A DNA stretch of 64,000 bases. It comes from Hericium rajendrae (lineage: Eukaryota > Basidiomycota > Agaricomycetes > Russulales > Hericiaceae). Positions within the stretch are counted from its first letter, which is position 1. The number at the start of each line of letters is the position of its first letter. A model generated the notes under the pieces. It saw only the letters and a program-made list of their open reading frames with translations, made no database searches and had not been told where the DNA came from. The stretch is taken from contig CM065883.1 of assembly GCA_033439255.1 (NCBI GenBank), forward strand, positions 2,232,001-2,296,000, written 5' to 3'. Below are positions 22,001 to 32,595 of this stretch, one piece after another. A program made the position numbers and the translations under genes.

Positions 22001-23114
22001 AGCCATCTTTCAGGTCAATGGCGTGATCCCAAGGGCGACGTTCGGGGAGGCGATGGGAGGATTCCTCGTCGAAGACAGGTTGGAAATCCTGATACTGAGG
22101 GGGAACCATCTCAGCAAAGGACTTCTCTGCAACATGAGTGGCCACACGCTCAGCCAGTTTCTGAGCATTGGTGAAAGAGCGACGGATACGGATGGTGTGT
22201 TGGTAGTCGGGGTCGTCGTCTGGTGGGGGTGGTGTGTCCCAGTCAGGGAGAACACCAGCTAGGCGAAGGCCCTCTTCAACCCAGTCGTCATTGACATGAG
22301 GTCGCGGGTCATCATCCTTGGTGAACAGATGTGCAGGAACTTTGAACAGGTGGATGCGGCGAAGGCGGACACCTTGGACTCGGCGAGCAGGGATCACGTA
22401 TTTGGGAAGTGGAGCAGCGACAAATGGCGGAAGCAGTGGGAGCAATGGAGAGGGGCAAGATGGGGGGAGCAGTACAGCAGCAGCACTGAGGACCGGTGGA
22501 TAAGGGGCTGAGTGGCAGCATTCTGTGCGAGTGGACAGGTTCTTGACCGGGGGTTTATTCAGAGTGCAAGAGGGAGGGCAGCGAGTCATGTCGACACGAC
22601 GAGAGACCCAATCAATTTCAGGGTTGTGCTCCTGTAACCAATCAGTCCCAAGGATGATGTCGTAGTCACCAATGTCAACGAGATAGAACTCAGCTGTCTC
22701 CTCATGGAAGGACGTCGAGTCCTTGGCGTAAATGCGGATGTTCTGGTTGACTGAATAGCGAACCCAGCCCATGATGTTTTCGGAGTTGTCCACGTTGCGA
22801 ACGGGGAAGGGTTTAGGGAGTTTCTTGAGGGGGAACTGGTGTTTCTTGGCAAACTCGGGGTGCATAATGATGCCCTCTGCACCACTATCGAGAAGTGCCT
22901 CAGCATCGATTTGTTTCTTGATCGGGGCAGTGATAATCTTGGCCTGGAGCGTAATGGACAGTGTCTGACGGTTGGGGGTGATAGCGGACATGCGCAAAGA
23001 CGATGGATATGATTGCTCACAGGGGTCGGATAGTACAGAGAAGCGATTCGACGGATCAAAGAAATGTTTCTTGCCACCCACGGACGACGTGACCGGGGGG
23101 CGCTTTAAAAACCC
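18975..23114 (-). CDS. pol: G2a Pol polyprotein (PR-RT-RNase H-IN-chromodomain)
   Basis: One uninterrupted frame of about 1,380 codons, entered by -1 frameshift at GGGTTTT (23108-23114). Domains in order: retropepsin with DSGAEG; a Pro-rich linker; RT with YMDD; RNase H with DYATGG and TDHKNLEYF; an integrase zinc finger (H-x-H and CATCQ), core with SDRGPQY and a Glu in DGESERVN; a GPF module; a chromodomain (YLVKWAGYP). The enzymes mature Gag-Pol, copy element RNA and insert cDNA; chromodomains steer chromoviruses to marked chromatin. The last ~35 residues and the stop lie inside the 3' LTR. Integrity makes this a candidate autonomous copy, although its LTRs have begun to diverge. Confidence 0.9.
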   Translation of the reverse strand, partial: GFLKRPPVTSSVGGKKHFFDPSNRFSVLSDPCEQSYPSSLRMSAITPNRQTLSITLQAKIITAPIKKQIDAEALLDSGAEGIIMHPEFAKKHQFPLKKLPKPFPVRNVDNSENIMGWVRYSVNQNIRIYAKDSTSFHEETAEFYLVDIGDYDIILGTDWLQEHNPEIDWVSRRVDMTRCPPSCTLNKPPVKNLSTRTECCHSAPYPPVLSAAAVLLPPSCPSPLLPLLPPFVAAPLPKYVIPARRVQGVRLRRIHLFKVPAHLFTKDDDPRPHVNDDWVEEGLRLAGVLPDWDTPPPPDDDPDYQHTIRIRRSFTNAQKLAERVATHVAEKSFAEMVPPQYQDFQPVFDEESSHRLPERRPWDHAIDLKDGFEPRSCKVYPMAPTEQEDLDSFLDDQVKKGYIRPSKSPMASPFFFIKKKDGKLRPVQDYRTLNKGTIKNEYPLPLISELVDKLKGAKVFSKMDVRWGYNNVRIKEGDEWKAAFKTNRGLFEPLVMFFGLTNSPATFQGMMNELFKDLIDTGKVVIYMDDILIFTETLEEHRDLVCKVLQRLQDNDLFLKPEKCSFEQPSVEFLGLIVSHNTLVMDPVKVAGIAEWPAPHNVKDVQSFVGFGNFYRRFIQDFSKVARPMFDLTKKDHPWAWSAECQHAFEALKAAFTSSPVLIMPDPSKPYLVEVNASDYATGGILSQRGEDEHWHPVAYISKAFTAPECNYDIYDKELLAIIRALEAWRHYLEGSPHTVEIWTDHKNLEYFKSAQKLSRRQARWALFLTRFDFTLIHKPGIHHQPDAMSRRPDHREGVDDDNSDRVLLDPKYFQIRATRPAAVKSIGNADLRQRIRNAKTKDIEVVQALDVILNNGPRSLVKNLQEWNYEDGLILFRGKVYIPADKDLRRDIVKLHHDTPMAGHPGCYKTYELLSRNYWWPGMSVFVRDYVDGCATCQATKVQNHRPHVETIPNAIPTRPFQDITSDFIVKLPECQGYDSINVVIDHFTKHVSFTPCNETITSDGTVDILFDRIYRNYGLWECLISDRGPQYAGKVMRGVFDKLGIKSSLSTAYHPQTDGESERVNQELEQFLRTFCNYRQDDWVQWLPYAEFLHNHRIHSATNRAPFEMLLGYIPTAIPTVNPTSSTPAVEDRFRHLEQLRTEVQASLQTAADLMKRNNQDHMHDTIHFQVGDKVWLDGKNIKTTRPKAKLADRRLGPFEITDVLGPVSYRLKLPPTWRIHLVFHMSLLSPYKETDAHGPNFPAPPPDLVEGEEEYEVESVLDARLTRNKRGIEYLVKWAGYPDSENQWLSRTSLSNAHGAITDFYTCHPHALKAPNLRGLIYLDPVHAHHALQAKVRLREGVMSRIAPFLSAFFSAIKASRRSCAPTAPSHVHFLT

Positions 23115-25290
23115 TCAACCATATCCTTTAATGCAGCCTTTGCCTCTTCCCTCTCCTCCTCGCTCAAGTCCTTCAACTGCGATGATAAGTCAGCGATGGA
23201 CCTGTTGATGGCGGGGACAGCGAGGGCGGCAGCTGTATCTTCTGGAGCTACTCCCGGGGCAGGGCCGGTTTCTAGCGCTCGGACACGAGGGGTTGGGGCA
23301 CGAGGGTTGGAGTCGACATTGAGGGGGCAGTCGCGAAAGCCATGGCCCTTCTGACGGCAGCGGAAGCAACCGCCCTCACGTCTGAGGCGCTCACGGTCAG
23401 ACTCTGAGAGTTTGGGCAGTTGGGCACCTGTAGCGGCAACTGTGCGGGATCGGCCAGTGGATGTGGACTGAGGGGAGCGAGTGCTCACCGGGGTGCGCCC
23501 AGTTGTAGGGCGGGGACTCTGGAACCGGGTGCGCATGAGGTAGGCAGCGTTCCTGTCACGGGCCCTCTCCTTCCACTCAGCCAGCGTGGTGGGCGTGGGG
23601 TAGCTTCGCTGGCAATCATCCCGCAGCGCATTGTTTAGGCCACGCAGGAACCAGTCGATTAGGGCCACATCGTTGTAGCCGGTGCGAGGGGCAAGGGACT
23701 CGAACTCGGTGATGTAGTCGACTACCGGGCGTGTGCCCATCTGGAGGGTCTGGATGGCATGGGAGGCATCCTTGGAGTCGTCGAGGGGGGAGAAGTCCAA
23801 GTTGAAGCGAGTTCGAAGGGCAGTGAGGTTGGCATAGCGAGGAACATGGGATGGAGATGCAGCCACGAGGTCGTCATCCTCAAGGATCTCCTCGACACGC
23901 TGGGTGGCCCACTGGCCGGCAATAGGGCCCTGGCAGAGGTCGAGAAAGAGGGAGATCTGGGCAGCATCCTCTTTATACCTGGCTGAGTTGGCACGAAGGA
24001 ATAAGCGAATACGCAGCTGGAATTCCTTGGACTTGGAATGATCTCCCTCAAAGGGAGCAGGTTTGACGCCGATCTCAGGGTTGGACATGTCGATGGTCAG
24101 TTGGGCAGGGGGAGCTGGGGTGATGATTGGTTTGATGTTGACGATGGATGTAACAGCGGCGACAGGTGGAGCAGGTGAGGGGACAGGTATTGGGGTTGGG
24201 ATACGAGGGGGTAGCGGTGAACGGAGGACTGCGAGCCGGGTGACTCGCTCTTGCTCGCGTGCTTCTAGGACTTGGTGAGAGAGAGCGAGTTCAGGTTCAG
24301 TGATGAAGATGCTACTGGCCTGCCAAAACCACTGATCTCTTCCTTCTACTAGGTTTGGTCTCCAGCCAACGACTAGTCGTCGAGAGTTGGAACGGTATGC
24401 GTAGTACTTCCTGGTAACGGTGTTGAAGATGATACCTGTTGGTACAAAGAGGGGTTCGGTGCATGTGGGAGGGGAGTCGACACTAGGAGGAGCAACGGTG
24501 GGGAGCGGTGGAGTGGCTGGGTGTAGGCGGTGGTGTTCCTCCCTGGCGACGTCGAAGTCAACGAGTTCGAGGTAGGGGAAGTCTTCACGCTCAGTGAAGT
24601 ACCACTGGCGGATGGCAGCGTCTTGGTGAGAAAAGTGGATCCGGGCGATGCCAGCAAGGGTGTAAATGTGGTAGTCCCCAAGTGACTCGAAGATCCCAAG
24701 TGGGAAGGGTGCAGTGGTCTGGAAGCGGGGGTCGGTGGAATCAATGGTGACAACCTACAGGAAGTCTGCCGCAACTGGACGACGTCCAAGGGCACGAGGG
24801 TACAAGGTGGTGGAGTACGGGGTTCTGAGGAATCGGTGGCCGAGGCATTCTCTGGCCCACACAGGCTCAGGCGAGGGTTCTGGGGTGAAGAAACCTAGAG
24901 TGCAAAAGGGGAACGGGGTCGATGGCAGGATGATCGCAGGGGATCCTCAGTTGGGTTGGCGACAGTGGTAGGCGATGTCCGAAGCACCGAACGTGAATTC
25001 TTGCAAGTCGACGTCAAAGGCAACTCGGATTCGAACGTATAAAGCAATGGAGATAGCACCTGCGCGTGGTTTCCACGACCTCAATCGAAACCAAACTCCT
25101 TCGGCTTCCCAATGCTTCACAGCACAATAGCGGAGGAGGGGGATGAGTGCACTGCCCTCGATGGTGTTGGCGATGGGGAAGGGGAGATGAGGTTGATGGA
25201 ATGGATGTCGAGATTCGGTGAAGATGTCGGCGGTGAAGGGTTCAAAGAAGAGAGGTATGATGGGCGATAGTAGGGAGGTGAGGCGGGTGT
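23105..25290 (-). CDS. gag: G2a Gag
   Basis: The main frame (stop TAA at 23105-23107) runs back to about 24756 and holds a capsid-like segment and a CCHC knuckle (CFRCRQKGHGFRDC, at about 23360). The region 24757-25290 is open in the neighbouring frame and ends in TAG at 24755-24757, so Gag continues upstream through either a very short intron ending in that TAG or a second frameshift. The same frame break is found in G2b and G2c at the same place. A shorter start at ATG 24086 (M-S-N-P-E-I-G-V) is also possible. Confidence 0.7.
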
Positions 25291-25307
25291 ATGAGAGATT
25301 GTCCAGG

Positions 25308-25490
25308 TGTCAAGACTCGGTCGTAGACAGCAGAGAACCACCCAAGTCACCAGCGATGATGGGAGCGAGAGAGCAGAGAGCGACTAGCAGTGCAGTGACC
25401 TGTATTGGAGGTACAGTACGGTACAGACGAAATGGACAATCTAGGGAAATAGGTGAGCGACAGGGAGCCTATAAGTACTGGGACGACAAT
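25308..25490 (-). repeat. G2a 5' LTR, distal part
   Basis: First 183 bp (plus-strand order) of the G2a 5' LTR, ending at the ACAAT duplication that flanks G2b. Together with 32596-32835 it gives exactly 423 bp. Confidence 0.9.
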
Positions 25491-25913
25491 TGTCACGGAT
25501 CGCTCCATTTCTCTCCGCCTTCTTCTCTGCCATCAAGGCATCGCGTCGGTCATGTGCTCCAGCAGCCCCATCACATGTTCACTTCCTCACATGACCTGGG
25601 GCTATCCTTCACCCATGCCCTTGTTCCCCTTTGGGACATCCTATTGTTCTCCCTCCCATTGTTCTCCTTTTGGCCACCATTGTTCTCACTCTATTGTTCG
25701 ACCCGTTATGGTGTTCATTGTTCTTTTCCCATTGTCGTCCCAGTACTTATAGGCTCCCTGTCGCTCGCCTATTTCCCTAGATTGTCCATTTCGTCTGTAC
25801 CGTACTGTACCTCCAATACAGGTCACTGCGCTGCTAGTCGCTCTCTGCTCTCTCGCTCCCATCATCGCTGGTGACTTGGGTGGTTCTCTGCTGTCTACGA
25901 CCGAGTCTTGACA
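25491..25913 (+). repeat. G2b 5' LTR
   Basis: 423 bp, TGTCACGG to GTCTTGACA. It contains seven ATTGTT-type words between about 25620 and 25740, then TACTTATAGG (about 25743), a plausible TATA element just downstream. After the LTR, CCTGGACAATC may hold the primer-binding site starting at TGG. Confidence 0.9.
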
Positions 25914-25920
25914 CCTGGAC

Positions 25921-28142
25921 AATCTCTCATACACCCGCCTCACCTCCCTACTATCGCCCATCATACCTTTCTTCTTTGAACCCTTCACCGCCGACATCTT
26001 CACCGAATCCCGACATCCATTCCATCAACCTCATCTCCCCTTTCCCATCGCCAACACCATCGAGGGCAGTGCACTCATCCCCCTCCTCCGCTATTGTGCT
26101 GTGAAGTGTTGGGAAGCCGAAGGAGTTTGGTTTCGATTGAGGTCGTGGAAACCACGTGCAGGTGCTATCTCCATTGCCTTATACGTTCGAATTCGAGTTT
26201 CCTTTGACGTCGACTTGCAAGAATTCACGTTCGGTGCTTCGGATATCGCTTACCACTGTCGCCAACCCAACCGAGGATCCCCTGCAAGTATCCTACCATC
26301 GACCTCATTCCCCTTTTGCACACTAGGTCTTTTCACCCCCGAACCCTCGCCTGAGCCTGTGTGGGCCAGAGAACGCCTCGGCCACCGATTCCTCAGAAAC
26401 CCGTACTCGGACCCCCTGTACCCTCGTGCTCTTGGTCGTCGCCCAGTCGCGGCTGACTTCTTCTAGACCTCACCATTGATCCCACCGACCCCCGTTTCCA
26501 GACCACAGAACCATACCCACTCGGCGTCTTTGCCTCGCTCGACGAATACTTCATCTACACCCTTTCTGGCATCGTTCGAATAGACTTCGTCACTCCGGAC
26601 GAGGACGAGGACGATCCCGCACAGTGGTACTTCGCTGATCGTGACGACCAGGCAGACCTCGAGCTTAACGACTTCGACGTCGCAGCTACAGAACACCGCC
26701 GCCAACACCCCGCTACCCCGCCACTTCCCACTGTCGCCCTTCCTAGTGCAGATTCTCCCCCTGCTCGCACCACCCCACTTGTTGTTCCCCCAGGTATTAC
26801 CTTCAACCCGGTAACCAACAACTACTACGCATACCGCTCCGACACCAATCGGCTTGTAGTCAGTTGGAGACCCAGCCTCGTAGAAGAAAGTGACCTGTGG
26901 TTTTGGCAGGCCAGTACCCTCTTCTTAACCACTGCAGAACTCGCACTCTCTCAAGCAGTTATAGAGAATCTCGCTCAGCAACAAGCTACCCGCCTCGATA
27001 CCCTTCGGGCCCCACTACCACCACCTGTTTCGACGCCTACCCCAGTACCAGTCCCCTCACCTGCTCCACCCGTTGCCGCTGTTGCATCGACATCCACCGT
27101 CAACGTCAAACCAACCATTGCCACAGCTCCCCCTGTTCCGCCGCCTGACGACATGTCCAACCCCGAGATCGGCGTCAAACCTGCTCCCTTTGAGGGAGAT
27201 CGTTCCAAGTCCAAGGAATTCCAGCTGCGTATTCGCTTATTCCTTCGTGCCAACTCCGTCAGGTATAAAGAGGATACCGCCCAGATCTCCCTCTTCCTCG
27301 ACCTCTGCCAGGGCCCTATTGCCGGCCAGTGGGCCACCCAGCGTGTCGAGGAGATCCTTGAGGATGACGATCTTGTGGCTGCAGCCACATCTCCAGCCCA
27401 TGTCCCTCGCTATGCCAACCTCGCTGCCCTTCGAACTCGCTTCAATTTGGACTTCTCCCCCCTTGACGACTCCAAGGACGCCTCCCATGCCATCCAGACC
27501 CTCCAGATGGGCACGCGCCCGGTAGTCGACTACATCACCGAGTTCGAGTCCTTCGCTCCTCGCACCGGCTACAACGATGTGGCCCTGATCGATTGGTTCC
27601 TGCATGGCCTCAACAGCGCCTTGCGAGATGATTGCCAGCGCAGCTACCCCACGCCCACCACCCTGGTTGAGTGGAAGGCAAGGGCCCGGGACAGGAATGC
27701 TGCCTACCTCATGCGCACCCGGTTCCAGAGTCCCCGCCCTACAACTGGGCGCACCCCGGTGAGCACTCGCTCCCCTCAGTCCACATCTACTGGCCGATCC
27801 CGCACAGTTGCTGCTACAGGTGCCCCACTGCCCAAACTCTCGGAGCCTGACCGTGAGCGTCTCAGGCGTGAGGGTGGTTGCTTCCGCTGCCGCCAGAAGG
27901 GCCATGGCTTCCGCGACTGCCCCCTCAATGCCGACTCCAACCCCCGTGCCCCAATCCCTCGTGTCCGAGCGCTAGAAACCGGCTCTGCCCCGGGAGTAGC
28001 TCCAGAAGATGCAGCCGCCGCCCTCGCTGTCCCCGCCATCAACAGGTCCATCGCCGACTTATCGTCGCAGTTGAAGGACTTGAGTGAGGAAGAAAGGGAA
28101 GAGGCAAAAGCTGCATTAAAGGATATGGTTGAGGGTTTTTAA
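25921..28142 (+). CDS. gag: G2b Gag
   Basis: Two joined frames: 25921-26466 (ends TAG) and about 26463-28142 (ends TAA). The shift at 26464 recurs in the other G2 copies and follows CTTCTTCTAG, so it may be the acceptor of a tiny intron (a GT donor at 26426 would keep frame but gives only 41 bp) or a recoding site. The second frame carries a Pro-rich linker, a retrotransposon capsid-like domain (about 27190-27700) and a CCHC knuckle at about 27880-27920. Gag shells the RNA. A possible shorter Gag starts at ATG 27153. The stop at 28140-28142 directly follows the slippery heptamer. Confidence 0.75.
28133..28139 (+). promoter_or_regulatory. -1 ribosomal frameshift site GGGTTTT at the gag-pol junction
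   Basis: In the Gag frame the end reads GAG-GGT-TTT-TAA. G-GGT-TTT is a canonical X-XXY-YYZ heptamer, and slipping back one base enters the Pol frame, which opens at 28133 just after its own TGA (28130-28132). The overlap between the two frames is only about 10 bp, so the slip can hardly occur elsewhere. GC-rich sequence (GCGCCCCCCGG) starts 6 bp downstream and could supply a structured stimulator. The heptamer is conserved at 23108-23114 (G2a) and 42639-42645 (G2c). Confidence 0.8.
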
Positions 28143-31100
28143 AGCGCCCCCCGGTCACGTCGTCCGTGGGTGGCAAGAAACATTTCTTTGATCCGTCGAA
28201 TCGCTTCTCTGTACTATCCGACCCCTGTGAGCAATCGTATCCATCGTCTTTGCGCATGTCCGCTATCACGCCCAACCGTCAGACACCGTCCATTACGCTG
28301 CAGGCCAAGATTATCACTACCCCGATCAAGAAACAAATCGACGCTGAGGCACTTCTCGATAGTGGTGCAGAAGGCATCATTATGCACCCCGAGTTTGCCA
28401 AGAAACACCAGTTCCCCCTCAAGAAACTCCCTAAACCCTTTCCCGTTCGCAATGTGGACAACTCCGAAAACATCATGGGCTGGGTCCGCTATTCAGTCAA
28501 CCAGAACATCCGCATTTACGCCAAGGACTCGACGTCCTTCCATGAGGAGACAGCTGAGTTCTATCTCGTTGATATTGGTGACTACGACATTATCCTTGGG
28601 ACCGATTGGTTACAGGAACACAACCCTGAAATTGATTGGGTCTCTCGTCGTGTCGACATGACTCGCTGCCCTCCCTCTTGCACTCTGAATAAACCCCCAG
28701 TCAAGAACCTGTCCACTCGCACTGAACGCCGCCACTCAGCCCCTCGTCCACCAGTCCTCAGCACTGCTGCAGTACTGCTCCCCCCACCTTGCCCCCTCCA
28801 TTGCTCCCACTGCCCCCACCATTTGTTGCTGCTCCCCTTCCCAAATACGTGATCCCCGCTCGCCGAGTCCAAGGTGTCCGCCTTCGCCGCATCCACCTGT
28901 CCAAAGTCCCTGCATGTCTATTCACTGAGGACGATGACCCCCGACCTAATGTCGATGACGACTGGGTTGAAGAGGGCCTTCGTCTAGCTGGTGTTCTCCC
29001 TGACTGGGACACACCACCCCCACCAGACGACGACCCCGACTATCAACACACCATCCGTATCCGTCGCTCTTTCACCAATGCTCAGAAACTGGCGGAGCGC
29101 GTGGCCACTCGTGTTGCAGAGAAGTCCTTTGCTGAGATGGTTCCCCCTCAGTATCAGGATTTCCAACCCGTCTTCGACGAGGAATCCTCCCATCGCCTCC
29201 CCGAACGTTGCCCTTGGGATCACGCCATTGACCTGAAAGATGGTTTTGAACCCCGTTCATGCAAGGTCTATCCCATGGCTCCTACCGAGCAGGAAGACCT
29301 TGATTCATTCCTTGATGACCAGGTCAAGAAAGGCTACATCCGTCCTTCCAAATCCCCTATGGCGAGTCCCTTCTTCTTTATCAAGAAAAAAGATGGAAAA
29401 CTACGCCCCGTCCAGGACTATCGCACCCTCAACAAAGGCACCATCAAGAATGAATATCCCCTGCCCCTCATCTCTGAACTCGTTGACAAGCTCAAGGGTG
29501 CCAAAGTCTTCTCCAAGATGGACGTTCGTTGGGGTTACAACAACGTTCGCATCAAGGAGGGCGACGAATGGAAAGCCGCCTTCAAAACCAACCGCGGTCT
29601 CTTTGAACCCCTGGTGATGTTTTTTGGTCTTACCAACTCCCCTGCCACGTTCCAAGGAATGATGAATGAACTTTTCAAGGATCTCATCGACACGGGCAAA
29701 GTCGTCATCTACATGGACGATATCCTCATTTTCACCGAAACCCTCGAAGAACATCGCGACCTTGTGCGCAAGGTCCTCCAACGCCTCCAGGACAATGACC
29801 TCTTCCTCAAACCAGAGAAGTGCTCGTTCGAGCAGCACTCAGTTGAGTTCCTCGGTCTCATCGTCTCCCATAACACGCTCGCCATGGACCCCGTCAAGGT
29901 TGCAGGCATCGCTGAATGGCCTGCCCCTCGTAACGTCAAGGACGTCCAGTCCTTTGTTGGCTTTGGCAACTTCTATCGACGCTTTATCCAGGACTTCTCC
30001 AAAGTTGCTCGTCCCATGTTTGACCTTACCAAGAAAGACCATCCTTGGGCCTGGTCTGCTGAATGTCAACATGCCTTTGAGGCTCTTAAAGCTGCGTTCA
30101 CCTCGTCCCCAGTCCTTATCATGCCTGACCCGTCCAAACCCTACCTGGTTGAGGTCGATGCCTCAGACTATGCCACAGGAGGTATCCTATCCCAGCGCGG
30201 GGAGGACGAGCAATGGCACCCTGTTGCTTACATCTCCAAGGCCTTCACCGCCCCCGAACGCAACTATGACATCTATGACAAGGAACTCCTGGCCATCATC
30301 CGTGCCCTCGAAGCCTGGCGCCACTACCTGGAAGGTTCTCCCCATACTGTGGAGATCTGGACCGACCATAAGAACCTGGAATACTTCAAGTCTGCCCAAA
30401 AGCTGAGTCGTCGTCAGGCTCGCTGGGCTCTCTTCCTCACTCGTTTCGACTTCACCCTGATCCACAAACCCGGTATTCATCACCGGCCAGATGCCATGTC
30501 GAGACGACCTGACCATAGAGAGGGGGTGGACGACGACAACTCCGATCGTGTCCTCCTCGACCCCAAGTACTTCCAGATCCGTGCTACACGTCCAGCTGCT
30601 GTCAAGTCCATTGGCAATGCTGACCTTCGCCAACGCATTCGCAATGCCAAGACCAAGGACATTGAGGTTGTTCAAGCCCTTGATGTGATCCTGAACAATG
30701 GTCCTCGTTCCCTCGTCAAGAACCTCCAAGAATGGAACTACGAGGATGGCCTCATCCTCTTTCGTGGCAAAGTCTACATCCCTGCTGACAAGGACCTTCG
30801 TCGGGACATCGTCAAGCTGCATCATGACACCCCCATGGCTGGTCACCCAGGACGCTACAAGACCTATGAGCTCCTCAGTCGCAACTACTGGTGGCCCGGT
30901 ATGTCTGTCTTCGTTCGTGATTATGTTGATGGCTGTGCTACCTGCCAGGCCACCAAGGTTCAAAATCACCGCCCTCATGTTGAAACAATTCCCAATGCCA
31001 TCCCTACCCGTCCCTTCCAAGACATTACCTCGGACTTCATCGTCAAACTCCCCGAATGCCAAGGCTATGACTCCATCAATGTGGTCGTCGACCGTTTTAC

Positions 31101-32271
31101 CAAGCATGTCTCCTTCACTCCTTGTAAAGAGACCATTACCAGTGATGGCACAGTCGACATCCTTTTTGACAGGATTTATCGGAACTACGGCCTCTGGGAA
31201 CGCCTCATCTCTGATCGTGGCCCACAGTATGCAGGCAAAGTCATGCGTGGTGTCTTCGACAAACTTGGTATCAAGTCCTCCCTCAGCACCGCCTATCATC
31301 CACAGACCGACGGCGAGTCAGAACGCGTCAATCAAGAACTCGAGCAGTTCCTTCGTACCTTCTGCAACTACCGTCAGGATGATTGGGTCCAATGGCTCCC
31401 TTATGCTGAGTTCTCGCACAACCACCGTATCCACAGCGCCACTAACCGAGCTCCATTTGAAATGCTCCTCGGCTATATTCCCACTGCCATCCCCACTGTC
31501 AACCCCACATCGTCTACACCCGCCGTCGAGGATCGTTTCCGTCACCTCGAACAACTTCGCACTGAGGTCCAGGCCAGCCTTCAAACAGCTGCTGATCTCA
31601 TGAAGCGCAACAACCAGGACCATATGCACAACACCATCCACTTCCAGGTTGGTGACACGGTCTGGCTCGATGGCAAGAACATCAAAACCACGCGACCCAA
31701 AGCTAAGCTTGCTGATCGACGCCTGGGACCTTTCGAAATCACTGACGTCCTGGGCCCAGTCTCTTATCGACTGAAGCTACCGCCCACCTGGCGTATCCAC
31801 CCGGTGTTCCACACATCCCTGTTGTCCCCTTACAAGGAAACCGACGCTCATGGTCCCAACTTCCCTGCACCACCACCTGACCTTGTGGAGGGCGAGGAAG
31901 AGTACGAAGTTGAGTCTGTCCTCGATGCTCGTCTCACCCGGAACAAACGCGGCATTGAATATCTCGTCAAATGGGCAGGCTACCCTGATTCGGAAAATCA
32001 GTGGCTTTCACGTACCTCCCTTTCCAATGCCCATGGCGCAATCACCGACTTCTACACCCGCCATCCGCATGCACTCAAGGCTCCCAATCTTCGTGGACTC
32101 ATCTACCTCGACCCCGTCCATGCTCATCACGCACTCCAGGCGAAAGTGCGTCTTAGAGAGGGGGTGATGTCACGGATCGCTCCATTTCTCTCCGCCTTCT
32201 TCTCTGCCATCAAGGCATCGCGTCGGTCATGTGCTCCAGCAGCCCCATCACATGTTCACTTCCTCACATGA
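28133..32271 (+). CDS. pol: G2b Pol polyprotein, one frame change in PR-RT linker
   Basis: The protease frame runs 28133-28852 (DSGAEG at about 28360). The RT-integrase frame runs 28789-32271 and is -1 relative to it. G2a reads through the same place in one frame and has one base more (CCCCTCTCC against CCCCCTCC, near 28794). Downstream: RT YMDD at 29710-29721, RNase H Asp at 30157 and TDHKNLEYF at about 30361, integrase zinc finger about 30820-30960, core SDRGPQY at about 31212 and catalytic Glu near 31320, GPF module about 31728, chromodomain about 31900-32060. The stop lies 104 bp inside the 3' LTR. Confidence 0.85.
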
Positions 32272-32590
32272 CCTGGGGCTATCCTTCACCCATGCCCTTG
32301 TTCCCCTTTGGGACATCCTATTGTTCTCCCTCCCATTGTTCTCCTTTTGGCCACCATTGTTCTCACTCTATTGTTCGACCCGTTATGGTGTTCATTGTTC
32401 TTTTCCCATTGTCGTCCCAGTACTTATAGGCTCCCTGTCGCTCGCCTATTTCCCTAGATTGTCCATTTCGTCTGTACCGTACTGTACCTCCAATACAGGT
32501 CACTGCGCTGCTAGTCGCTCTCTGCTCTCTCGCTCCCATCATCGCTGGTGACTTGGGTGGTTCTCTGCTGTCTACGACCGAGTCTTGACA
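32168..32590 (+). repeat. G2b 3' LTR
   Basis: 423 bp, identical by eye to 25491-25913. It is preceded by a polypurine tract, AGAGAGGGGGTGA, which is itself translated as part of Pol. Confidence 0.92.
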
Positions 32591-32595
32591 ACAAT

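Larger units (their letters stand above)
25491..32590 (+). mobile_element. Ty3/gypsy chromovirus G2b
   Basis: A 7,100-bp plus-strand element inserted in the 5' LTR of G2a with TSD ACAAT (25486-25490, 32591-32595). By eye the two 423-bp LTRs are identical, so it inserted recently. Gag and Pol are complete except for a one-base frame change in the Pro-rich linker between protease and RT (near 28794). It is head-to-head with G2a, so the pair forms a large inverted repeat of about 6 kb per arm. Confidence 0.92.
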
